Of a stretch of DNA of 64,000 nucleotides, positions 21,523 through 30,243 are shown piece by piece. Made by a program: the position numbers and the translations under genes. Within the stretch, counting starts at the first letter, position 1. Each line of letters begins with the position of its first letter. The stretch is taken from the NCBI RefSeq assembly GCF_000239775.1, contig NZ_CAFI01000295.1, positions 1 to 64,000 of the forward strand, in the 5' to 3' direction. The notes beneath the pieces were generated by a model that was not told the DNA's origin, did no database searches, and saw nothing but the letters and a program-made list of their open reading frames with translations. Source of the DNA: Bradyrhizobium sp. ORS 375 (GTDB lineage: Bacteria; Pseudomonadota; Alphaproteobacteria; Rhizobiales; Xanthobacteraceae).

Positions 21523-24030
21523 TCACGCCCGCTGCGCATGCGGCAGCACCGCCACCGGGCCGACCGGCACGTTCCAGATGTCGTCGGCATATTCGCGGAT
21601 GGTGCGGTCGGACGAGAACCACGCCATGCGCGCGACGTTGAGGATCGAGGCGCGGGTCCAGGCCGGCGTCGTCTGCCAGCGCGCGTCGACGCCGCGCTGG
21701 GCCTCGTAGTACGAATCGAAATCGGCCGACACCATGTAGTGATCGAGATGGCGCAGCGCATGCGCGATCGGCTCGAACCGGCCGGGTTCGCCGGGCGAGA
21801 ACAGGCCGGACGCGATCGCGTCGATGGCGCGGGCCAGCCGCGGCGAACGGCGGATCACGTCGGTCGCGTCCAGGCCCTGCTGGCGGCGCAGCATGACGTC
21901 GCCGGCTTCCATGCCGAAGATCGCGATGTTGTCGGCGCCGACATTGTCGCGGATCTCGATATTGGCGCCATCCAGCGTGCCGATGGTGATCGCGCCGTTC
22001 AGCGCCAGCTTCATGTTGCCGGTGCCGGACGCCTCCATGCCGGCGGTCGAGATCTGCTCGGAGAGATCTGCGGCGGGAATGATCGTCTCGGCCAGGCTCA
22101 CATTGTAGTCGGCCATGAACACGACCTTGAGCTTGCCGCCGATCGCCTGATCGTTGTTGACGACCTCTGCGACGTCGTTGATCAGCTTGATGATCAGCTT
22201 GGCGTAGCGATAGCTCGCCGCCGCCTTGCCGGCGAAGATCTTCACCCGCGGCACCCAGTTGCCTTGCGGGTCGTCCTTGATGTCCAGATACAGCGCCACC
22301 GCCTCGAGGATGTTGAGCAGCTGCCGCTTGTATTCGTGGATACGCTTGATCTGCACGTCGAACAGCGCGCTGGGATCGAGCCGCACGTTCATGCGCTCGC
22401 CGATCAGCCGCGCCAGCTGCACCTTGTTGTGGTGCTTCACGGCGCGGAACTTCTGGTGGAAGCCCGAATCCGCGACGTAGCTCTCCAGGCTGGTCAACAG
22501 CGTGGGATCGTCGACGATGGCGTCGCCGCAGGCCTCGCGGAGCAGATTCGTCAGCTTCGGATTGGCCAGCGTCAGCCAGCGCCGGAAGGTGATGCCGTTG
22601 GTCTTGTTGGTGATGCGGCCGGGATAGAGATGGTTGAGATCGTGGAACACGGTCTCCTTCATCAGGTCCGAATGCATCGCCGAGACACCGTTGATGCGGT
22701 GCGAGCCGACGAAGGCGAGCTGGCCCATGCGGACGCGGCGGCCGCTCTTCTCGTCGATCAGGGACACCGAGGCGCGGTAGTCGATATCACCCGGCGCGCG
22801 CTGCTCGGCGAGCGCGAGATGCTGCGCGTTGATGCGGTAGATGATCTCGAGATGCCGCGGCAACAGCCGCTCGAACAATTCGACCGGCCAGGTCTCCAGC
22901 GCCTCCGGCAGCAGCGTGTGGTTGGTGTAGGACAAGGTCGCGACGGTGATCTTCCAGGCCTCGTCCCAGCGGAAATTGTGCAGGTCGACGAGGATGCGCA
23001 TCAGCTCGGCCACCGCGAGCGAGGGATGCGTGTCGTTGAGCTGCACCGCGGCCTTCTGCGCAAGACTGCGCAATTGTCCGTCGGAGCCGAGATGCCGCTT
23101 GACGAGATCCTGCAGCGACGCCGAGACGAAGAAATATTCCTGCCGCAGCCGCAATTCGCGGCCGGCCGGGCTCTCGTCGTTCGGGTAGAGGAACTTGCAG
23201 ATCGCCTCCGCGCGCGCTTCTTCCGCCGAGGCGCCGAGATAGTCGCCGGAGTTGAACACGTCGAGCTTGAGCGGATCGGGCGAGCGCGCCGACCACAGCC
23301 GCAGCGCATTCACGTGCTGGCCGCGCCAGCCGACGATCGGCGTGTCATAGGCCACCGCCTGCACGGTTTCGCCGGGATGCCAAATGGCGCGGTCGCGGCC
23401 CTTGTCGTCGACATGCTCGACGCCGCCGCCGAAATGGACGTGATAGACCACCTCGGGGCGCTGGAATTCCCAGGGGTTGCCGAACGACAGCCAGACGTCG
23501 GGATATTCGTGCTGCCAGCCGTCGACGATGACCTGGCGGAACAGGCCGAAATCATAGCGGATGCCGTAGCCGATCGCCGGGATCTGCAACGTCGACATGC
23601 TCTCCATGAAGCACGCCGCCAGCCGCCCCAGGCCGCCATTGCCGAGCGCGGCGTCCGGCTCGCATTTGCGCAGATCCATCAGGCCGACGCCGAGATCGCC
23701 GAGCGCGGTCTCGAACACCTTCATCAGGCCCATGTTGTTGAGCGCGTCGGTGAACAGACGGCCGATCAGGAATTCGAGGCTGAGATAATAGACGCGCTTG
23801 CGGCCGGCGTCGTAGCTCTCCTTGTCCGCCGTCAGCCAGCGATGCACGATGCGGTCGCGCAGGGTCAGGGCTGCTGCGTGATACCAGTCCTGCTGCGTCG
23901 CCTGGCTCGCCTCCTTGCCGATGGTGAGGCGGAGCTTGGCCAGGATGTCGCTCTTGATCTCGGCGACGGCCAATTCGTCGACGGGCTGGCCGGTGCTTAC
24001 GAAGCTGCGCTGGGACGGCTGATCTGTCAC
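21523..24030 (-). CDS. glgP: Glycogen/starch/alpha-glucan phosphorylase
   Basis: About 835 residues, family-typical. It releases glucose-1-phosphate from glycogen by phosphorolysis, using pyridoxal phosphate. The PLP-binding segment EASGTGNMKLALNGAITIGT is present, as are the conserved GNGGLGRLAACFMES and the glycogen-site stretches. The start is taken as the GTG at 24030 (VTDQPSQRS) with AGG seven bases upstream; in-frame ATGs at 24069 and 24141 lack a ribosome site. No other glg gene is in the window, whereas many relatives have a glg operon, so this is a stand-alone copy. It is cytoplasmic. Confidence 0.95.
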   Translation of the reverse strand: MTDQPSQRSFVSTGQPVDELAVAEIKSDILAKLRLTIGKEASQATQQDWYHAAALTLRDRIVHRWLTADKESYDAGRKRVYYLSLEFLIGRLFTDALNNMGLMKVFETALGDLGVGLMDLRKCEPDAALGNGGLGRLAACFMESMSTLQIPAIGYGIRYDFGLFRQVIVDGWQHEYPDVWLSFGNPWEFQRPEVVYHVHFGGGVEHVDDKGRDRAIWHPGETVQAVAYDTPIVGWRGQHVNALRLWSARSPDPLKLDVFNSGDYLGASAEEARAEAICKFLYPNDESPAGRELRLRQEYFFVSASLQDLVKRHLGSDGQLRSLAQKAAVQLNDTHPSLAVAELMRILVDLHNFRWDEAWKITVATLSYTNHTLLPEALETWPVELFERLLPRHLEIIYRINAQHLALAEQRAPGDIDYRASVSLIDEKSGRRVRMGQLAFVGSHRINGVSAMHSDLMKETVFHDLNHLYPGRITNKTNGITFRRWLTLANPKLTNLLREACGDAIVDDPTLLTSLESYVADSGFHQKFRAVKHHNKVQLARLIGERMNVRLDPSALFDVQIKRIHEYKRQLLNILEAVALYLDIKDDPQGNWVPRVKIFAGKAAASYRYAKLIIKLINDVAEVVNNDQAIGGKLKVVFMADYNVSLAETIIPAADLSEQISTAGMEASGTGNMKLALNGAITIGTLDGANIEIRDNVGADNIAIFGMEAGDVMLRRQQGLDATDVIRRSPRLARAIDAIASGLFSPGEPGRFEPIAHALRHLDHYMVSADFDSYYEAQRGVDARWQTTPAWTRASILNVARMAWFSSDRTIREYADDIWNVPVGPVAVLPHAQRA

Positions 24031-24220
24031 CTTGAAACCTGTGATGCTACGAGGAACCGGTAAAAGCATACGATGGTTGCGCGCGGTCCGAAACCCGGGG
24101 AAAGGCTGGTCCGCACAGCAAGGTGAGGGAAAAAGATGCAAAAACGGGGCCGGAGTTCCGCAGTGGGAACGCGGCTGGCCGATACATCGGTGCGTGAGAG
24201 GACCGAAGAACTCTCCTCCT

Positions 24221-24256
24221 CGTCATCCCGGCGAAAGCCGGGATCCAGACTCACCG
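24221..24256. repeat. Palindrome half-element (left), next to GIY-YIG pseudogene
   Basis: cgtcatcccggcg with cgccgggat-type arms (cgtcatcccggcgaaagccgg), followed by gatccagac. It matches the left arm of the composite repeats. A right-arm half lies at 24585-24616, and the GIY-YIG gene lies between the two. Confidence 0.65.
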
Positions 24257-24278
24257 GCCAAAGATGAGGCCCGACAGG

Positions 24279-24553
24279 TCACTCCAATCGGGGATTATCC
24301 TTCTCGATCAGCTCGACCTTCCAATCGCGATGCCAATTCTTGAGCTGCTTCTCGCGGGCGATCGCCTCCAGCGGCTTGCAAAGCGCTCAACATGAACGAG
24401 CCGAAAAACCTTGTACCTGCTGACGAACTTGGAGCCCCGCCCGGCCCGGTGGTCTTCGAGGCGCTTTCTGACGTCGTTGGTCACGCCGATGTACAGCGTA
24501 CCGTAGTGGCCGCTGGCGAGGATGTAGACCGTCCATGCAGCCTCGACGCTCAT
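24279..24553 (-). pseudogene. Frameshifted GIY-YIG nuclease (UPF0213/URI-like, single domain)
   Basis: The ATG at 24553 begins MSVEAAWTVYILASGHYGTLYIGVTND, a GIY-YIG core with both motif tyrosines, then VRKRLEDHRAG. The open frame loses family likeness after VHVERFAS (near 24372). One base removed from a C run at about 24371-24374 shifts the frame; in the next frame the family tail resumes as LEAIAREKQLKNWHRDWKVE, then LIEKDNPRLE and TGA at 24279. So the intact gene would be about 91-92 residues. It is a single-base deletion or a sequencing error. Single-domain GIY-YIG proteins are presumed DNA endonucleases of unknown role. It lies between two palindrome half-elements. Confidence 0.85.
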
Positions 24554-24584
24554 CGGTCCGTGCCAACCAATTGACTTCGGTGGG

Positions 24585-24616
24585 TATGGGTCCCGGCTCG
24601 GGGGCCGGGACGACGA
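24585..24616. repeat. Palindrome half-element (right), next to GIY-YIG pseudogene
   Basis: tatgggtcccggct followed by gccgggacgac, identical in plan to the right arm of the composite repeats at 20322-20445 and 30023-30175. It starts 31 bases upstream of the GIY-YIG start codon, in the opposite sense to the left half at 24221. Confidence 0.65.
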
Positions 24617-24732
24617 CAATTGACTTCCTTTTTCAATCAGAACAAATTAAGAACAATTTAGCAAGCGATCGTTTATCCTCGTTGCGATTCGATCCGCTCA
24701 CACCCGGCATCAGTGCATCACGTGAGGACTCC

Positions 24733-25164
24733 ATGTCCAACACCGCCTTCGATCCCCTGGCCCTGACCCGCATTGCCGATTTTGCGCGCACCTTGACGCG
24801 GCTGCACAAGACGGCCCGCCGCCGCGCCGTGGACGACGACCAGATCGACCGCGCGTTCAACGCCGTCTGCATGTCGGTCTGGGGCTACACCACCGATGAC
24901 ATCTCCGACGAGCTGTTCTCGGCCACCGACCACACCTTCCTGGACGGCCTGGATGAGGCGCGGGCGCGCATTTTCGCCGCCGAGCAGGGCTACGATCTGG
25001 TCGACGACGAAGGCATGCTGACCGACTGGTGGGGCTTCTGCTGGATGATCCTGGCCGAGAAGCGCGGCCTGCTGACGCCGGACAACCGCGCCGCCGCGCG
25101 CGCGGCCATCGAGGAAAAATATCTCGAAGCGCCGAACGTCATCGGCGTCATCGTGGGCCGCTAA
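24733..25164 (+). CDS. Uncharacterised 143-residue cytoplasmic protein
   Basis: 143 residues, no signal peptide or membrane segment. The sequence is acidic and helical, with VDDDQIDRAFNAVCMSVWGY near residue 40 and TDWWGFCWMILAEKRGLLT near 100. I do not recognise a family. The ATG at 24733 has GTGAGGAC upstream, about 9 bases away. Codon use resembles that of neighbouring genes, so it is probably real. It is flanked by the GIY-YIG pseudogene and a DUF2865 gene, and neither suggests a function. Confidence 0.72.
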   Translation: MSNTAFDPLALTRIADFARTLTRLHKTARRRAVDDDQIDRAFNAVCMSVWGYTTDDISDELFSATDHTFLDGLDEARARIFAAEQGYDLVDDEGMLTDWWGFCWMILAEKRGLLTPDNRAAARAAIEEKYLEAPNVIGVIVGR

Positions 25165-25174
25165 CGCCGTCCTC

Positions 25175-25279
25175 CGTCATTGCGAGCGAAGAAGCAATCC
25201 AGGGCGACACAAGGACTCAGGATTTACTTCCGCATTCGCACTTCGCGTTTCGGCGGATAAATCGCTGCTCGCAGTGACG
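25175..25279. repeat. Dispersed inverted-repeat element, CGTCATTGCGAGC type
   Basis: Outer arms cgtcattgcgagc (25175-25187) and gctcgcagtgacg (25267-25279) differ at one base. They enclose agcaatccagg on one side and a degenerate centre. It is the better-preserved copy of the element at 313-416. It lies between two convergent genes. Confidence 0.7.
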
Positions 25280-25288
25280 AGTCCGGGC

Positions 25289-26179
25289 TCAATCCACATC
25301 CGCGCGCTTGGCGCGGCCCGTGCCCGGCTTCGGCGCAATCGTCATCGGCGGCGCGACGCTGACATTGCCGGCATTGGTCTCCGGCGGCATCGCGGCGAGC
25401 GCGTCGGCGGCCAGCATTTCGGCGCGCACCGGCGCGACCTTCATCTCGCTCAGCTTGGCCTTCATGTCCGAGTTCATCCCGGGGTAGGAGGCGATCGGCT
25501 TGAAATCGGCCGGCTGGCCGCCGCTGCCGCGCGTCCCCGAATAGGCGACGAGGCCGTCGCTGGTGGCGACCACGTCGCCGGGCCGCAGCGAGGTGTCGAG
25601 CGACAGGTCGACCGGCGCCAGCCCGGCGGGATCACGGCCGTTGCAGGTGCAGTCGGCGCGCAGCGCCTGGCGATAGGCGAACGCGGTTTCGCTGTCGGCA
25701 TAGCGCTCGCCATTGGCTGAGGTCGCGTAGTCGATGTTGGAGCCGAAATACACCTTGGTCGGGCTCGCCGGGCAGAACGCCTGGCACATCTGCACCGGCG
25801 AGGCGAGGCCGCGCGTCAGCGGGAAATAGCGCCCATCGCAGGTGCGCACGCAGAACGCAGCGCCCGATCCGCTCGACGCGGCCCGCGGCTGCGGCGGGCC
25901 TTGCGGAGTGGTGCCGAACGGATCGGCGAAGAAGCCGCCCTGCGCCGGCCGCTGGGCTTGCGGCTTGTTGAAGCCGCCGAACAGGAAATCGAACAGGCCC
26001 TGGGCCGATGCCATCTGCGGCGCCAGCGCGCCGGCGGCGACGAGGCCGACGGCGCCAGCGACAGCGACGCGGCGGAAGATCAGCCGAAACGACAACACGC
26101 TACGCAACGCCCGCTCCCACGCACCAAGGATCACCGCAAGCCCGCTCCGGACGCTGGAGGTCCGGATCGCGTCGATCAT
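25289..26179 (-). CDS. DUF2865 family exported protein
   Basis: 296 residues. An N-terminal hydrophobic stretch (about 38-58, ending AGALAPQMASAQG) looks like a signal peptide or anchor behind a basic leader. A cysteine-rich core follows (CVRTCDGRYFPL; MCQAFCPAS; DCTCNGRD), typical of DUF2865, a rhizobial/alphaproteobacterial periplasmic family of unknown function. Those cysteines suggest disulphides. The C-terminus is Ala/Pro-rich. It precedes pyrE on the same strand by 112 bp, probably with its own promoter. Confidence 0.83.
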   Translation of the reverse strand: MIDAIRTSSVRSGLAVILGAWERALRSVLSFRLIFRRVAVAGAVGLVAAGALAPQMASAQGLFDFLFGGFNKPQAQRPAQGGFFADPFGTTPQGPPQPRAASSGSGAAFCVRTCDGRYFPLTRGLASPVQMCQAFCPASPTKVYFGSNIDYATSANGERYADSETAFAYRQALRADCTCNGRDPAGLAPVDLSLDTSLRPGDVVATSDGLVAYSGTRGSGGQPADFKPIASYPGMNSDMKAKLSEMKVAPVRAEMLAADALAAMPPETNAGNVSVAPPMTIAPKPGTGRAKRADVD

Positions 26180-26291
26180 GTACGACCGAATGGGCCATGC
26201 CCCCAGGGCATGGCGCCGTCAGCTTTGCAGTAACCTTAACGAGCGTTGGTAAATGAGCCGTGTGCGCCGGCGCAGAAAGGCGGCCCTGACG

Positions 26292-26849
26292 TTAGAGGAA
26301 TTCGCGCGCCTTGTAGAGGGCGCGGAACGGCAGGCCGGCGGCCGCGAAGGCTTCGGCGGCGCCTTCCTCGCGGTCGACCATGGTGAACACCAGCGACACC
26401 TCGGCGCCGGCCTCGCGCAACGTCTCGACCGCCTTCATCGCGGAGCCGCCCGTCGTGGTGACGTCCTCGACCACGACAATGCGTTTTCCGGCCAGGGTCT
26501 CGTCCCGCGTCAGGCCCTCGATGGCGAGCCTGGCGCCATGCTCCTTCGGCTTCTTGCGCACGAAGAACGCCGCGATCGGGTGGCCCTTGATCCACGAGAT
26601 CTGCGCGATCGCGCCGGCCAGCGGCACCGCGCCCATCTCCAGCCCGCCGATATAGTCGTAGCCGTCGTCCTTCAGCGCCTCATAGGTGAGCTCGGCGAGC
26701 AGAGTGGCGCCCTCCGGGTCCATCATGGTCGGCTTGAGGTTGAAATAGAAATCGCTCTTGCGGCCCGAGGCCAGCGTGACCTCGCCACGGCCGAACGAGC
26801 GCCTGCGGATGATCTCGAGGAGGCGGGCGCGGGAGGCGGATTTGGACAC
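26292..26849 (-). CDS. pyrE: Orotate phosphoribosyltransferase
   Basis: 185 residues. It transfers phosphoribosyl from PRPP to orotate, giving OMP, in de novo pyrimidine synthesis. The PRPP loop is [19 protein letters not shown] near residue 115-135, and the KPTMMDPEG stretch and lysine loop VRKKPKEHG are visible. The start is taken as GTG at 26849, with AAGGG eight bases upstream; an upstream in-frame ATG at 26939 would add 30 residues that do not fit the family. It is divergent from the glutathione transferase gene. Confidence 0.95.
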   Translation of the reverse strand: MSKSASRARLLEIIRRRSFGRGEVTLASGRKSDFYFNLKPTMMDPEGATLLAELTYEALKDDGYDYIGGLEMGAVPLAGAIAQISWIKGHPIAAFFVRKKPKEHGARLAIEGLTRDETLAGKRIVVVEDVTTTGGSAMKAVETLREAGAEVSLVFTMVDREEGAAEAFAAAGLPFRALYKAREFL

Positions 26850-27041
26850 GGCGTTTTCCCTTAAGGGGTCGGTTCTTGAAAGGGTGGCTTCTCGGGAGGC
26901 GCAATCTATCGGGCCCGGACGCCGGAGACCAGCGGCCACGACGTCCCATCAACAACGGTACGTTTGGAGCGATGCGCAGTTTCGAGCTAATGAAGCCTGT
27001 GCCCGGCAACGACGATCGGGCAAACCATCGGAAGGACGCCC

Positions 27042-27668
27042 ATGACGATCGAGCTGCACACCTGGAACACCCCCAACGGCCGCAAGATCTCGGTGGCGCT
27101 GGAGGAGATGGGGCTGCCCTATCGCGTCATTCCGGTCGACATCACCAAGGGCGCCCAGATGGCCCCGGAGTTCCTGGCGATCAGCCCGAACAACAAGATC
27201 CCGGCGATCGTCGATCCCGAGGGCCCCGAGGGCAAGCCGGTCAGCGTGTTCGAATCGGGCGCCATCCTGCTCTATCTCGGCGAGAAGACCGGCCAGTTCC
27301 TGCCGAAATCGCTGGCGGAGCGCATTCCGGTCTATGAATGGCTGATGTGGCAGATGGGCGGCTTCGGCCCGATGCCCGGCCAGGTGCATCATTTCATCGC
27401 GCTGACCAACGAGCAGGACCGCGCCTACGGCCTGAAGCGCTACATGGCCGAGACGGTCCGGCTCTATGGCGTGCTCGACCGCCGCCTGGCGCAGCACGAC
27501 TTCGTCGCCGGCGATCTCTCGATCGCCGACTTCGCCATCCTCGGCTGGGCCTGGCGCCACCCCCGCCACAAGGTCGATCTCGCCGACTTCCCCCACGTCA
27601 AGCGCTGGTACGACGCGCTGATGGCCCGTCCCGCGGTGAAGCGCGGCATGGAGGCGAAGCTGGACTGA
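27042..27668 (+). CDS. Glutathione S-transferase family protein
   Basis: 208 residues with a thioredoxin-like N-terminal domain (MTIELHTWNTPNGRKISVALEE; SPNNKIPAIVD; FESGAILLYLGEKTG) and an all-helical C-terminal domain. The N-terminal TPNGRK and the SPNNKIPA motif resemble the YfcG/YghU (Nu-class) group, which uses Thr/Asn rather than Tyr/Cys and shows disulphide reductase activity. The substrate is unknown. It is divergent from pyrE and ends before the LysE gene, with a long palindromic stretch between them. Confidence 0.87.
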   Translation: MTIELHTWNTPNGRKISVALEEMGLPYRVIPVDITKGAQMAPEFLAISPNNKIPAIVDPEGPEGKPVSVFESGAILLYLGEKTGQFLPKSLAERIPVYEWLMWQMGGFGPMPGQVHHFIALTNEQDRAYGLKRYMAETVRLYGVLDRRLAQHDFVAGDLSIADFAILGWAWRHPRHKVDLADFPHVKRWYDALMARPAVKRGMEAKLD

Positions 27669-27687
27669 GGGCGGGGCGTCCGGCCGG

Positions 27688-27832
27688 TCTCGAGCCCAAC
27701 CCTCATGGTGGCGCGCAGCGCCGTCTCGAACCATGAGGCCCCCAATCCGACTCCCGGTGCCAGTGCGGGCCTCCCCCTTCGAGACGCCCGCCTGCGGCGG
27801 GCCCCTCTGGGCGAGGGTTGAGAGGCGTGCAT
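27688..27832. repeat. Palindromic stretch between convergent genes
   Basis: Contains several arms: ccctcatggt with accatgagg (27701-27745) and ggcctcccccttcgagacgcc with ggcgaggg-type partners to 27832. The gcgcagcgccgtctcgaaccatgagg core is a repeat type common in bradyrhizobia. It is in the 190-bp gap after the GST gene and probably forms hairpins that end both converging transcripts. Confidence 0.5.
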
Positions 27833-27858
27833 GAGCTGATGACACAGATCCGGAGTGG

Positions 27859-28494
27859 CTAGCCCCGCCGCGCCTCCAGCGCCATGCGCACCGCGAGGCC
27901 GGCGAGCACCGTGCCCATCAGATAGCGCTGCACCAAGGTCCAGGTCGGCCGCGCTGCGAGGAACAGCGCGATCGATCCCGCGGCCATCGCAATGACGGCG
28001 TTGATGCTGACGCTGATCACGATCTGGATCGCGCCGAGCACCACCGACTGCGTCAACACGCTGCCGACGGCGGGATCGATGAACTGCGGCAGCAGCGCGA
28101 GATACAGCATCGCGATCTTCGGGTTCAAAAGGTTGGTGACGAGCCCCATCAGGAACAGCCTGCGCGGACTGTCGATGGCGAGCTTCCGCACCTGGAAGGG
28201 CGAGCGTCCGCCGGGCTTCATCGCTTGCCACGCCAGATACAGCAGGTAGGTCGCGCCAGCGAGGCGCAGCGCGTCGTAGGCGAACGGCACGGCGAACAGC
28301 AGCGCGGTGATGCCGAACGCCGCCGCAAGCATGTAGACGACGAAGCCCAAGGCGACGCCGCCGAGCGAGACCAGGCCCGCGGCGTGGCCCTGCGTGATCG
28401 AGCGCGAGATCAGATAGATCATGTTCGGCCCGGGCGTGAGCACCATGCCGAGCGAGACGAGGGCGAAAGCGAGCAGGGATGAAGTGGCGGGCAT
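27859..28494 (-). CDS. LysE family translocator (amino-acid exporter)
   Basis: 211 residues with about six membrane helices. The family signature GMVLTPGPNMIYLISRSITQG is near residue 15-35, followed by GGVALGFVVYML. LysE/RhtB proteins export amino acids such as lysine, threonine or homoserine using the proton gradient. The substrate is not predictable. Start ATG at 28494. A DUF2029 glycosyltransferase gene lies 84 bp upstream on the same strand. Confidence 0.9.
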   Translation of the reverse strand: MPATSSLLAFALVSLGMVLTPGPNMIYLISRSITQGHAAGLVSLGGVALGFVVYMLAAAFGITALLFAVPFAYDALRLAGATYLLYLAWQAMKPGGRSPFQVRKLAIDSPRRLFLMGLVTNLLNPKIAMLYLALLPQFIDPAVGSVLTQSVVLGAIQIVISVSINAVIAMAAGSIALFLAARPTWTLVQRYLMGTVLAGLAVRMALEARRG

Positions 28495-28578
28495 GACCGG
28501 CGCGATGATGGTGATCTCCTCCGCCTGCTTAGCGCAGCCGATCGCCGATCGTCATCCGGTCAATTGCACCGAGAGCAA

Positions 28579-29811
28579 TCAACCCGCGGCGGGCGGCGCC
28601 ACGTTCAATGCGGGCGCGCTCCGGCTTGAGCGGTCGAACACGCCGGCGATGCTCAGCACCAGCAGCACCAGCAGGAACGCTGCGGCCAATGGCAGGGAGT
28701 GCGCGATCATGGCGAGCAGGCAAGCCCCCAGCGTGATCACGAGGCCGATCTCCAACACCGCGATCGGCGCGCCGGCCTCGAGCCGTGCCTTCCAATGGAT
28801 CGCGATCCCGGCCGCCACCATCGGCATGTCGTAGATCATTGCATAGGGCGTGACGACGATGCTGCCGACCGCGACCAAGGCGATCGCCCGGTCGGTCATG
28901 CCGCGCCGCCAAGATTCCCAGACCATCACGATGACCGAGCAAGACAATATCAGCTGGATCACGGAGCCGACCGGCGGCGGCGCGCCGAGCGCGTGCAGGC
29001 CCGCGATGACCGTCGGCATCATGTGATCGAGGCTCGTCTGGTTGGCCTGCAGCTGCGCCTGATACTCCGGAAATCTCACGATCCATTGCAGCCAGATCCA
29101 TGGATCGAGCGCAGCGCTCGTGACGATCACGACGATCATCGTCGTGGCGATCGCGGACAGGATGGCGCGCCAGTTGCGCGAGGCCAGCAGCACGACCGGC
29201 ATCAGCAGCACGAATTGCGGCTTGTAGGCGAGCAGGCCGAGCAGGACGCCGGCGATGACGGGATGGTTCGCGAGCAGCCGCAGTCCACCGATCAGCAGCG
29301 CCGCAGACAGAAAGCCGTTCTGGCCGGTGATCGCGTTGATCAGCGTCGTCGGCGCCGCGAGCAGCGCGAGACCGGTCAGTGAGCGCCAGTCGCGACCGAG
29401 CGCCGCGACGCCATAGAGCACGAAGCTAACGGAGATCCAGCAGACATAGGCCACCGGCAGCGCCAGCATGCCCAGAGGAATCAGCACCAGCAGGAAGGTC
29501 GGCGGATAGGGATAGGGAAAGCCGCCGCCGTCCAGTGCCGGATCCAGCGTCTGCTGGTAGCGCGCGAGCGCAACGGGATCATAGATGCCGGCGCCGGACA
29601 GCGCGGCATATTTGCCGAACGACCACAGCCCGAAGAAGTCGCCGAATGCCGGCTGCGGCGAGGACAGCGCCCAGCCGATGAGATAGGCGCCGTTGTAGAG
29701 CGCCAGCGAGATCAGCATGATCAGGATCGCGCGTCGCTCGCGGGTCTGGGAGGCAACTGCGGGTGAGATCGCGGTCATTGGACTCTTCGGAGCCAGGGTG
29801 GTCGGCGCCAT
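28579..29811 (-). CDS. DUF2029 (GT87-type) membrane glycosyltransferase
   Basis: About 410 residues with ten or so membrane helices. A periplasmic loop near residue 60-110 carries the acidic/aromatic pattern DFFGLWSFGKYA and the DGGGFPYPYPPTFLL motif of DUF2029, a family of polyprenyl-phosphate-mannose-dependent transferases related to mycobacterial mannosyltransferases. The start is uncertain: ATGs at 29811 and 29778 are likely; the frame opens at 29901. The acceptor is unknown; together with the GT39 gene it suggests glycan remodelling. Confidence 0.8.
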   Translation of the reverse strand: MAPTTLAPKSPMTAISPAVASQTRERRAILIMLISLALYNGAYLIGWALSSPQPAFGDFFGLWSFGKYAALSGAGIYDPVALARYQQTLDPALDGGGFPYPYPPTFLLVLIPLGMLALPVAYVCWISVSFVLYGVAALGRDWRSLTGLALLAAPTTLINAITGQNGFLSAALLIGGLRLLANHPVIAGVLLGLLAYKPQFVLLMPVVLLASRNWRAILSAIATTMIVVIVTSAALDPWIWLQWIVRFPEYQAQLQANQTSLDHMMPTVIAGLHALGAPPPVGSVIQLILSCSVIVMVWESWRRGMTDRAIALVAVGSIVVTPYAMIYDMPMVAAGIAIHWKARLEAGAPIAVLEIGLVITLGACLLAMIAHSLPLAAAFLLVLLVLSIAGVFDRSSRSAPALNVAPPAAG

Positions 29812-30243
29812 CTGCGCAATGCTGGCATGAGGATGATCGGTGCCGTCACGTGATCGCTCGCCTGCGGAATTCCCGCGGATCATGGCCTGGGCCGGCTGCA
29901 CGTCGTGTTACCGGGCGCCGGTCCGATCACACGCGATCTCATCGTGCCTAACGAAGGGTGAAGTCGCCTCGGCCCGGGTCCGGGTGTCGTGTTTGGACCG
30001 TGAGTGCGTCATCTCGCTCCACTGTCGTCCCGGACCAGCCGTGGCGCGCGCCAGCGCGACGCGGCGCCGATCCGGGACCCATACGCCGCAGCGGTCGTGT
30101 CGGGCGAAAGGCCAATGGCCAGCGCGCCTCAAACTGCTCCCTGGGGGTATGGGCCCGGCATGCGCCGGGACGACGGAAGTGGTTGGCGATGCGGCCGGGC
30201 GTCCACCAACAGTCAATAACGCAGGAAGGACCGTGTCATCAGC
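29812..30243. other. Non-coding stretch before polA stop, with a composite repeat
   Basis: This 432-bp stretch between the start of the DUF2029 gene and the stop of polA has no gene I can support. It carries the second composite repeat (30023-30175). The rest is GC-rich spacer with no clear promoter hexamers. Confidence 0.55.
30023..30175. repeat. Composite paired palindromic repeat, copy 2 (downstream of polA)
   Basis: Left arm tgtcgtcccgga with tccgggaccc, then ata; right arm tatgggcccggc with gccgggacgac; spacer includes gcctcaaac, also in copy 3. It is on the 3' side of polA; copy 3 is on the 5' side. Confidence 0.75.

Noticed and set aside
21538-24063. 841-codon plus-strand open frame
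   Set aside because: Antisense to glgP, with no recognisable domain.
24640-24662. TTAA-N7-TTAG, a single-mismatch CtrA-like site upstream of the 143-residue gene
   Set aside because: Only one imperfect site in an AT-rich stretch, where this pattern is likely by chance; no second site is near.
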